This document shows, piece after piece, positions 1-5,835 of a stretch of 9,711 nt of DNA. The position numbers and the translations under genes were made by a program. The number at the start of each line of letters is the position of its first letter. Positions within the stretch are counted from its first letter, which is position 1. The stretch is from NCBI GenBank assembly GCA_004558025.1, contig SFEG01000034.1, positions 1-9,711 of the forward strand, in the 5' to 3' direction. The notes beneath the pieces are model-generated. The model had not been told where the DNA came from, did no database searches, and saw only the letters and a list, made by a program, of their open reading frames with translations. Source of the stretch: Clostridiales bacterium (GTDB taxonomy: Bacteria; Bacillota; Clostridia; Oscillospirales; Oscillospiraceae).

Positions 1-41
1 AGTGCGGTTATCTTGCCGTTGTCCGTTTTCTTTGCTTTCAT
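1..41 (-). CDS. 5' end of a gene, possibly a large serine recombinase (partial)
   Basis: Only 13 codons and two bases of a fourteenth lie in the window. They read MKAKKTDNGKITA followed by Leu (any CTN codon). The ATG at 41-39 has a strong Shine-Dalgarno (AAAGGAG) nine bases upstream, so the start is well supported. The stretch 'GKITAL' after a short basic leader resembles the N-terminus of large serine recombinases of the TnpX/TndX type in Clostridia, where K-I-T-A-L-Y-x-R-L-S leads into the catalytic serine; the serine itself would lie beyond the edge. This identification rests on about five residues and is an inference. The gene starts 16 bases after the stop of a truncated topB, where a conjugative-element gene would be expected instead, which fits an inserted element whose integrase sits at its end. 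Confidence 0.45.
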   Translation of the reverse strand, partial: MKAKKTDNGKITA

Positions 42-57
42 TGAAAAACTCTCCTTT

Positions 58-1521
58 CTATGGGCGATTTCTTATCCCCCTTTCACAGCATATAGCTTCA
101 TTGTGGGGCTTCGGGGGCGTTGTGTCGTGTTCCGTTACCTTTGCTGCGGGATTATCAAAGCTCTGTCCCTCGGCAAGCTCCGGCAGCGTTCCGTCTGCGC
201 TGTCCTCGTCGTCTGCTTCGGGCTTGTTTTTCAGCGTTGCCCGGTAGCGGCGTTCAAGGTCTTTCCAACCGCCCGCAAGCACCGTCTTTCCCCTCGCGGT
301 AAAGTCGGCTCCGGCGCAGGAGAAAACCGCCGTAACCGTTTCAAAGATGTGCGGCGCGGCAGTAGCGAACAAAAGACGCGCCCCCGCAAGGGTAAGGATA
401 TTCTTTTCGCTTTCCGGCAGCGCGGCAAGGTCGGTCTTTGCAAGCTCCATAGTAGGAATGATTGCATGGTGGTCTGATACCTTTTTGCTGTTCAGCACCC
501 TTGCAATCTCCGGCGAAAAGCTCATGCCCTCCATAAAGGGCAGCGTCCCGCATAACAGGGCGATAACCTTTGCCGCTGTTTCCTCCATGTCGTCGGTCAG
601 ATAGCTGCTGTCCGTCCTCGGATAAGTAAGCAGCTTCTTTTCATACAGGGCTTGCGCCAGGTCAAGTGTCTGCTTCGCGGTATAGCCGAAAATACGGTTT
701 GCTTCCCGCTGCAAAGAGGTAAGGTCAAAGGGCTTCGGCGGGGCTGCGCTTTTCTTTTCCCTCACAAGGGAAGTGCAGACAGCCCGCGACGCTTCGCAGG
801 CCGCTTTCAGTTCCTTTGCTTCCTCTGCGGCGCAGATCTTCCCGCTTGCGGCTTCTGCGCCGGATAAATCAAGCCGCACATGGTAATATTTTTCTTTCTT
901 GAAAGTGCTGATAGCAGCGTCCCGGTCTACAAGCATTTTTAAGGTCGGTGTCTGGACGCGCCCCACGTTCAAGGTGCGGTTATACAGGCAGGAGAAAAGG
1001 CGGGTGGCGTTAATGCCGATAATCCAGTCAGCCTTTGCGCGGCAGAGGGCAGACGCAAAGAGCGCGTCATAGTCCCGCCCGTCCTTTAAGTTCTCAAAGC
1101 CCGCCTTGATTGCGCTTTCTTCCATTGAGGAAATCCACAAGCGGCGCATAGGCTTCTTGCACCCGGCGACTTCATAGACAAAACGGAAAATGAGTTCTCC
1201 CTCACGTCCCGCGTCGCAGGCGTTGACGACTTCGGAAATGTCGGTGCGGTGCATAAGCTCCTTTAGGATTTTGAATTGCTTTCCCTTATCTGCGGAAACG
1301 GTATACTGCCATTTCTGCGGCAAAATCGGCAAGCTGTCATAGCTCCACTTTTTGTACTGCTCCCCATAGGCGGCAGCGTCGGCAAGCTGTACCAAATGCC
1401 CGACGCACCATGAAATGAGGTAGCCGTTTCCCTCGATATATCCGTCCTGTTTCTTCTTTGCCCCAAGCGCGGCGGCGATAGTCTGCGCCACGCTCGGCTT
1501 TTCAGCGATAACTAAAATCAA
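58..1521 (-). CDS. topB: DNA topoisomerase III (type IA), C-terminally truncated
   Basis: Type IA topoisomerase of the conjugative element, expected to relax or decatenate single-stranded regions during transfer or replication. The product has 487 residues. The Toprim domain is at the N-terminus, with the EKPS motif (Glu7) and DAGREGE at 103-109. GRVQTPTL is at 187-194, the active-site tyrosine is Tyr300 in YPRTDS, and a DHHAIIPT motif follows. The start is TTG at 1521-1519, with GGAGG at 1534-1530 and an 8-base spacer; it directly abuts the TAA of the upstream small gene, and that Shine-Dalgarno lies inside the small gene's last codons. Relatives in such elements are usually near 650-700 residues. 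Here family-like sequence runs to about Ala476 (PPKPHNEA) and is replaced by eleven unrelated residues and a TAG. The catalytic core is present, but the later core segment and DNA-binding C-terminus are missing, so activity is doubtful. Confidence 0.9.
   Translation of the reverse strand: MILVIAEKPSVAQTIAAALGAKKKQDGYIEGNGYLISWCVGHLVQLADAAAYGEQYKKWSYDSLPILPQKWQYTVSADKGKQFKILKELMHRTDISEVVNACDAGREGELIFRFVYEVAGCKKPMRRLWISSMEESAIKAGFENLKDGRDYDALFASALCRAKADWIIGINATRLFSCLYNRTLNVGRVQTPTLKMLVDRDAAISTFKKEKYYHVRLDLSGAEAASGKICAAEEAKELKAACEASRAVCTSLVREKKSAAPPKPFDLTSLQREANRIFGYTAKQTLDLAQALYEKKLLTYPRTDSSYLTDDMEETAAKVIALLCGTLPFMEGMSFSPEIARVLNSKKVSDHHAIIPTMELAKTDLAALPESEKNILTLAGARLLFATAAPHIFETVTAVFSCAGADFTARGKTVLAGGWKDLERRYRATLKNKPEADDEDSADGTLPELAEGQSFDNPAAKVTEHDTTPPKPHNEAICCERGIRNRP
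91..99. other. Left breakpoint inside topB (candidate insertion junction)
   Basis: Read on the minus strand, the codons for Asn-Glu-Ala (102-94) are the last that fit the topoisomerase family; the next codons (ATA TGC TGT) do not. The expected continuation (a T/S-L-L-S-A-M-like segment) is not found in the other two frames downstream, so a simple one-base frameshift does not explain it. A GA dinucleotide lies at the junction (99-98), the core dinucleotide known for TnpX/TndX recombinases of Tn4451 and Tn5397. The exact breakpoint is uncertain by several bases because it was placed from memory of the family, not by alignment. Confidence 0.45.
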
Positions 1522-1725
1522 TTAAAGTTCCTCCTTTCCGCGTTCCGGCTCCGCGCCCTGTTTCTCCTGTACCTGTTTCAGACAGTAGCCCACACAAGGG
1601 GCTTGCCCTTTATAGGGGCAGGAAGCGCAGGCCGGGGATTTGAAAACAGGCGGCGTATTGTCGCGCCGCCCGCATGGTCGTTGTATCATCATCTTTTCAA
1701 AGGGATTGTCGGTAAACAGGGTCAT
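1522..1725 (-). CDS. Small cysteine-rich conjugative-element protein (unknown function)
   Basis: A 67-residue protein with no function that I can name. It has an N-terminal segment DNPFEKMMIQRP, then a cysteine cluster: Cys33, Cys36, Cys44 and Cys48 (spacing C-x2-C-x7-C-x3-C), plus Cys18. This spacing suggests binding of a metal ion such as zinc or an iron-sulfur centre, which is inference. The tail is charged (KEEL). Its ATG overlaps the TGA of the upstream DUF4366 gene by four bases (ATGA, 1725-1722), and its TAA abuts the TTG of topB, so it sits in the operon with no gap. That coupling, and the conserved-looking cysteines, are why I take it as a real gene rather than a chance frame. Confidence 0.75.
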   Translation of the reverse strand: MTLFTDNPFEKMMIQRPCGRRDNTPPVFKSPACASCPYKGQAPCVGYCLKQVQEKQGAEPERGKEEL

Positions 1726-2450
1726 GCGTCCTCGTCCTCCGTATCATCTTCGGAAGCGTCCCCGTCTGCGTCGTCCGGCTCCGGCTCGTCCTCGTCGTAG
1801 TCCTCAAAATCAAAGTCCTCAAGGTCGGTGCCGCCTTTGACGCTCTGCTTCGGTTTCATAAACTTAAAGTAATAGAACGCGCCCCCGCCGCCAAGAAGTG
1901 CCACGACAAGGAAAAGCACAAGCCCACCGGTATTGCTTTTTTCCTGCGACTGTTCGGTAGGTTCTTCCGGCTCCGGCTCGGCTTCTTTGCCGCTGCAAGC
2001 GGTCATGTTGGTAGAGCATACCGGGCAGGACGTATTGATTTTCCCGGTTTCGCATTTTTCCGTACAGGTGCAGACAGCGGGGGTCTGCGCTTCGCTGTTT
2101 TCCCCGTCCTCCAAGAGCGCGAAAAGGTCTGCGTCGTCCACTTGATTTAAGAAATGGACGGTGTTTTCGCCCTCGTCGTCCCGGTCAATGAGGATATAAA
2201 AATAGTTCCCGGCTTTGGTCGTAACTGTGATAAGCTGCTTATTGCCGCCGAAATCGTCAACAAGGGTCGCGTTCCCCTCCGGCGTAAGGGGTGCGGTTTC
2301 TTCGGGTTCCTCATAGATAACGCCGCTGTCGTTGGTCGCGTCAGCGGCGGGCTGCTCCGGCGTTTGTGCAAAAGCAGTAACGGAAAAGCCGCCCATGAGC
2401 ATAAGGGCGGCGCAAAATGCGGTCAGCGTTCTAAGGATTTTCTTATTCAT
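1722..2450 (-). CDS. DUF4366 / CD1107-family mobile-element protein, membrane anchored
   Basis: A 242-residue exported protein of the conjugation operon; the molecular role is unknown. An N-terminal signal peptide is clear: basic MNKK, a hydrophobic stretch, and a probable cut after AFA at about residue 28. Next comes a compact domain (about 60-120, containing TTKAGNYFYILIDRD), then a cluster of six cysteines at 127, 129, 133, 142, 145 and 152. A Pro/Glu-rich linker leads to one membrane segment at about 174-195, and a very acidic tail (209-242) ends the protein. With signal peptide removal, the domain and cysteines would face outside and the acidic tail inside. The start is ATG at 2450-2448, with GGAGG nine bases upstream, in preference to a start nine codons earlier. 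It overlaps the DUF4315 stop by 8 bases, and its TGA overlaps the next start (ATGA). Confidence 0.85.
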   Translation of the reverse strand: MNKKILRTLTAFCAALMLMGGFSVTAFAQTPEQPAADATNDSGVIYEEPEETAPLTPEGNATLVDDFGGNKQLITVTTKAGNYFYILIDRDDEGENTVHFLNQVDDADLFALLEDGENSEAQTPAVCTCTEKCETGKINTSCPVCSTNMTACSGKEAEPEPEEPTEQSQEKSNTGGLVLFLVVALLGGGGAFYYFKFMKPKQSVKGGTDLEDFDFEDYDEDEPEPDDADGDASEDDTEDEDA

Positions 2451-2712
2451 TCTCGGTGTCCTCCTGTTCTTCGTCATAGTCTGTGGTTTCTTCGGGAACG
2501 GCGGCAGCCATGCCGGGAATCCCGCCGCCGGACAGCATAGCGTTAAGCTCTGCGGGGGTTAAGCGCATGGAGCGCACAAGCTGTACGATTTCAAGGTTTT
2601 CCGCTTCAGTTTTCTGCGCTTCCAGTCCTTTCAGCTTGTTCTGATACTCTGTGATTTTCTCGCGGGTTTTCTGGATTTCCCGGTCGATACGTTCAATCTT
2701 ACTCATTGCCAT
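2443..2712 (-). CDS. DUF4315-family protein
   Basis: A small cytoplasmic protein of 89 residues. The first half (about 3-48) is a heptad-rich helix likely to form a coiled coil (KIERIDREIQKTREKITEYQ and onwards). It is followed by a conserved-looking segment with LVRSMRLTPAELNAML and a Gly-rich turn, then an acidic tail. This pattern matches DUF4315 proteins found beside DUF4366 and CHAP genes in Tn1549-like elements; the function is unknown and may be structural or adaptor. An AGGAG lies at 2727-2723, ten bases before the ATG at 2712; a second in-frame ATG at 2706 is possible but is placed less well. The gene begins 28 bases after the hydrolase stop, and its end overlaps the DUF4366 start by 8 bases. 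Confidence 0.85.
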   Translation of the reverse strand: MAMSKIERIDREIQKTREKITEYQNKLKGLEAQKTEAENLEIVQLVRSMRLTPAELNAMLSGGGIPGMAAAVPEETTDYDEEQEDTENE

Positions 2713-2740
2713 AATGTCAATACTCCTTTCATTTTTGCGG

Positions 2741-4876
2741 TTAGTTCCAGTTCATCAGCCCGTACCCTTTGATACAGGCATAGTCTAAGGGATAGCTTTT
2801 GATTTTGCAGGCGTCGCCGGAATTGCCCTCGACGGTATAGACGCGGCTTCCGTCTGTGCCGATAACAAGCCCTACATGGTCTGCACTTCCGTCTAAGTCC
2901 CAGTCGAAAAAGATAGCGTCGCCGGGTGCGATATTCTCATAGCCCCGCGCTCCCCATTGCCCGCGTGAAGTAAACCACGGAATACCCTGTGATTGACAGG
3001 CGGCAAAACGCGGCTCGGATAAGCCCATTTGCCCGTAGCACCACGACACAAAGCAGGCGCACCACTCCACGCGGCTGTTAAAGCCGTACCAGCTCCAATA
3101 GGGCTGCCCGCCCACGTTGCCGACTTGCCGCTTCGCTATATCTACAATCGCGGTATTTCCGGGGCGCGTCCCGTTTACAAACTGTACGCCGCTTAAATCC
3201 TCGGACGCGGAAACGTCGGGAGAACCGCCGCCGAAAATCAAGGGCTTGTTGCCGCTTGTTTCCAGATACACCTGGTACATTTCAAGCTGTTCTGCGGTCA
3301 AAAGCTCCGATACAAAGCTGTTAATCGGTCTGTTTGTCAGCTTGACATTGAGAATGTAATAGTTATAGGGTACTTCAACAGTATAGGTATCGCTGTGGCT
3401 GTTCCCGTCCTCGTCCGTCCATGTGTCGGTGCGGGTTTCGGTGCGGTAGCGCACTTCGATTTCTTCCGTCAGTGTCAAGGTGTACTGCTTATCAAAGACG
3501 CGGTTTAGCTCTGCCTGTGCGCTCTGGGGCGTGTAGCTCTGCAAAAGGGCGGTAAGGTAAGAAGCCAGTTCATGCGGGTTATGCCCGATATTGTCAAGGT
3601 CGTAGCGGTATTCATCATAGCCGGGATTGTCGCGCTCGATATTGTCAATCCGCTGCTGAAGCTCGGTTTCCTTTGCGGCGTAGTTGTTTTCCGTTGCCAC
3701 AAGGTCGCTGTCCTCCGACGTGTAGGACGTCCCAAGAACGCCGTTCATCATGCCGGAAAACATAGCCCCGCAGGAAGAAAGTCCCGCTGATACCATGATG
3801 AATAAGAGCAGCGCGGCAACGGCGATACCAACGCCCGCCGGGTGCCGCCCCACAAAAGCAACCGCTTTCTTTGTTTCCTCGGCGGTTTTCTTCGCTGCCT
3901 TGCGGGTATTCTCGGCGGCTTTCTTTGCGGTAGCTGCGCCGCCCGTCTTTGCTGCCTTAGCATACTGCCGCTTGATTTGCTGCTTCTGCATGAAACGGGA
4001 TAGGGGGTTACTTGTAAGCTGCGGGTTCTCATGCAGCGTCTTGTGGTACAGGTAATTGACGTTTGCTTTCTCCGCTGCTTTTTCAGCCTTTGCCGCCGCC
4101 CGGTAGGGTTTCAGCTTGTGGCTGCGGTAGCCCTCCCGGATTTTCCGCGTCCCGTACTTTGCGCCCTTCTCCGCTAATTCCTCGGATTTATGCGCTCCCT
4201 CCACGCCGGAATTATCCTTTTCAACGGAATGTATCTTGTTGTGGACGAAAATACCCGCTTCCTGCGCGGGGCGGGATAGCGGGTTAGGGTGGGCTTTGCC
4301 GCCATTTATCGGCTTTTCCTGCTCGGTAAAGCGTAAGCGGGTCTTTGCCTTTCCTGTGGCTTCGTCAAAGGTGCGTTCCCCTACAAGTTTCTTTTCTTTG
4401 GGGATAGCTGCCTTTGCCGCGTCCAGACGGTCGGCGGCTTTATCGGATTTTTTGATATACGTTTCAAGCTCCGGCGTATTTAATTCTTCCTCGGTAAACT
4501 GCAAGCGGGAAGATTTCTCTTTTACCGTAGCGTCGCGCTGTGCTTTCTGCGCTGCCTTTTTACTCGCTTTCCGGGTCTGGGCTGCGCCAACGCGCTCCAT
4601 GACGCGCTCGGCGGTAGCGGTGTCCTGCCTGTGGGGAAGCTCTGGCGCAAGAGGAAGCGGGGAAGCGTCAGGAGAAACAGGGGGTAGCTCTGCCACGTTC
4701 TGCGCCGCCGCTTCCTGTGCAGCCTGCGGCGCGGGCTGCTCCTGCGGTTTTGAAAAATCCGCTTCCTGTTCCCGGCGGCTTACACGCTCGGCGGTTTCTT
4801 TGGTTTCGTTGACCTCGATAAGTCCGTCGCGGGTCATTTTCTGCGTGATTTTATCACGCGGCTTATATTGTTTTAT
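2741..4876 (-). CDS. CHAP-domain peptidoglycan hydrolase of the conjugation apparatus (CD1108-like)
   Basis: A VirB1-like wall hydrolase, expected to open peptidoglycan for the mating channel. In 711-residue numbering, the N-terminal 340 residues are basic and low-complexity, with two similar motifs (RLQFTEEE and RLRFTEQE) and Ala/Lys-rich helices. One membrane segment is at about 348-368. A predicted coiled coil (ETELQQRIDNIE) and a middle extracellular domain follow. The C-terminal CHAP/NlpC-like domain (about 579-711) has the probable catalytic Cys606 in EWCACFVSWC and His667 in DHVGLVIG. The start is unclear. Residues KQYKPRDKITQKM fit the family N-terminus, and a GGAGG at 4890-4886 sits nine bases before an ATA (4876-4874), which I take as the start. 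Alternatives are ATG at 4837, without a Shine-Dalgarno, and TTG at 4915. No lytic transglycosylase domain is seen. Confidence 0.82.
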   Translation of the reverse strand: MKQYKPRDKITQKMTRDGLIEVNETKETAERVSRREQEADFSKPQEQPAPQAAQEAAAQNVAELPPVSPDASPLPLAPELPHRQDTATAERVMERVGAAQTRKASKKAAQKAQRDATVKEKSSRLQFTEEELNTPELETYIKKSDKAADRLDAAKAAIPKEKKLVGERTFDEATGKAKTRLRFTEQEKPINGGKAHPNPLSRPAQEAGIFVHNKIHSVEKDNSGVEGAHKSEELAEKGAKYGTRKIREGYRSHKLKPYRAAAKAEKAAEKANVNYLYHKTLHENPQLTSNPLSRFMQKQQIKRQYAKAAKTGGAATAKKAAENTRKAAKKTAEETKKAVAFVGRHPAGVGIAVAALLLFIMVSAGLSSCGAMFSGMMNGVLGTSYTSEDSDLVATENNYAAKETELQQRIDNIERDNPGYDEYRYDLDNIGHNPHELASYLTALLQSYTPQSAQAELNRVFDKQYTLTLTEEIEVRYRTETRTDTWTDEDGNSHSDTYTVEVPYNYYILNVKLTNRPINSFVSELLTAEQLEMYQVYLETSGNKPLIFGGGSPDVSASEDLSGVQFVNGTRPGNTAIVDIAKRQVGNVGGQPYWSWYGFNSRVEWCACFVSWCYGQMGLSEPRFAACQSQGIPWFTSRGQWGARGYENIAPGDAIFFDWDLDGSADHVGLVIGTDGSRVYTVEGNSGDACKIKSYPLDYACIKGYGLMNWN
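4843..4859 (-). repeat. Hairpin just inside the hydrolase gene
   Basis: Perfect 7-bp arms (gcgtgat / atcacgc) are separated by three bases. In the minus-strand mRNA the hairpin begins 14 bases after the candidate ATA start and ends 5 bases before the in-frame ATG at 4837-4835. It could slow or pause initiation at either start. It also encodes part of PRDKITQ, so it may be incidental. Confidence 0.5.
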
Positions 4877-5835
4877 GGCTGCACACCTCCAATCCGCGCC
4901 CTTGCAAGGGCGCAATACTCAATATTCAGTTCGATACCGATATAGTGTCGGTCAAGGCTTTTTGCGACTGCCGCCGTTGTGCCGCTGCCTAAAAAGGGGT
5001 CTATGACAACGCCGCCTTTCGGACAGCCAGCCTTGATACAGGTTTCCGCTAACTTCGGAGGATAGGCGGCGAAATGCCCGCCGCTGTATGGTACCGTGTT
5101 GATAAGCCACACGTCCCGCTTGTTCCGCATGGTCGGTATAAGTGCTTCGTCATAGTAGCCGCCGCTTCTTGTGCGGTTGATACCCTGTACTTTCCCTTGT
5201 CCGGGTACTTCATCAGCATACTTGTGTCCCGCGCCCCGCCCGGTGCGGTAACGCGCCGCTGTTGTGGCAGCGATAGGCTCCGCAATGGCGGCAGCGTCAT
5301 AAAAATATTTCTTTGACTTTGTAAGCAAAAAGATATGTTCATAGCAGCGGCTCGGTCGGTCTTTGCAGCTTTCCGGCATAGGGTTTTCTTTCTGCCAGAT
5401 AATATCACTCCGTAAATACCACCCGTCAGCGCGTAGGGCAAAGGCTAAAAGCCACGGAATACCGATTAAATCCTTTTGCTTGCAGCCGGGAGCGCGGGCA
5501 TTTTTCGCAGTCTGCTGTCCGTTTCTGCCTTTCGGGTTCTTTGGGTCGGCATAGTAACCTTTGTTCCCGGTGCCGCAATAGGTGTCTGCGATATTCAGCC
5601 AAAAGGTACCGTCGGAACGCAAGACGCGCTTTAGCTCATGGAATACGGCAACAAGCCTTTCTATGTATTCCTCCGGCGTGTCCTCCCGCCCAATTTGTGC
5701 GTCAAGCCCGTAGTCCCTAAGTGCATAGTAGGGCGGGCTTGTTACGCAGCAATTCACGCTTTCGTCGGGCAGTTCCCTAAGAGCAAAGAGCGCGTCCCGG
5801 TTGATGATAATGTCCGTCTTTAATTCCTCTGTCAT
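4873..5835 (-). CDS. Site-specific DNA methyltransferase, N4/N6 type (beta class), orphan
   Basis: A 320-residue S-adenosylmethionine-dependent DNA methyltransferase. The catalytic motif TSPPY is at 32-36 and the cofactor loop DPFLGSGTT at 279-287, followed by YIGIELN (298-304). The catalytic motif precedes the cofactor motif with a target-recognition region between (about 130-260), which is the beta-class order. SPPY rather than DPPY favours N4-cytosine, but N6-adenine cannot be ruled out; the target sequence is unknown. No restriction enzyme lies nearby, so it is probably a solitary methylase carried by the element to protect DNA entering a new host or to mark its own DNA. Its ATG overlaps the virB4 TGA by four bases (5835-5832). 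The downstream hydrolase ribosome binding site lies in its last codons. Confidence 0.9.
   Translation of the reverse strand: MTEELKTDIIINRDALFALRELPDESVNCCVTSPPYYALRDYGLDAQIGREDTPEEYIERLVAVFHELKRVLRSDGTFWLNIADTYCGTGNKGYYADPKNPKGRNGQQTAKNARAPGCKQKDLIGIPWLLAFALRADGWYLRSDIIWQKENPMPESCKDRPSRCYEHIFLLTKSKKYFYDAAAIAEPIAATTAARYRTGRGAGHKYADEVPGQGKVQGINRTRSGGYYDEALIPTMRNKRDVWLINTVPYSGGHFAAYPPKLAETCIKAGCPKGGVVIDPFLGSGTTAAVAKSLDRHYIGIELNIEYCALARARIGGVQP
4874..4890 (-). promoter_or_regulatory. Ribosome binding site with ATA in the start position
   Basis: GGAGG at 4890-4886 is followed by a nine-base spacer and ATA (4876-4874). The ATA overlaps the methyltransferase TAA as ATAA. Two other junctions in this operon use ATGA, so the site looks like an ATGA overlap with one G-to-A change that preserved the stop and removed the AUG. 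The spacing equals that of the virB4 and DUF4366 starts in this window. This supports ATA as the ancestral start position, though not that it works well. Confidence 0.6.
4896..4913 (-). repeat. 18-bp perfect palindrome upstream of the hydrolase RBS
   Basis: The sequence gcgcccttgcaagggcgc is its own reverse complement. In mRNA it can fold with a 7-bp stem and a UGCA loop. It lies in the last codons of the methyltransferase gene and ends five bases before the GGAGG of the hydrolase gene. It could be a translational-coupling hairpin or a protein-binding site; its coding role alone could also explain much of the sequence. Confidence 0.55.

Noticed and set aside
58..99. Simple frameshift as the cause of the topB truncation
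   Set aside because: The other two frames after the break reach stops within a few codons and do not give the expected topoisomerase continuation.
13..477. Plus-strand open frame of 154 codons opposite topB
   Set aside because: The minus strand here encodes clear topoisomerase sequence, and the frame looks like its complement.
1727..1797. Low-complexity tcctcg-type repeat
   Set aside because: It encodes the Asp/Glu-rich tail of the DUF4366 protein and needs no other explanation.
4236..5006. Plus-strand open frame of 256 codons
   Set aside because: It lies antisense to the hydrolase and methyltransferase genes, has Ser/Ala/Cys-rich composition typical of a shadow frame, and no ribosome site.
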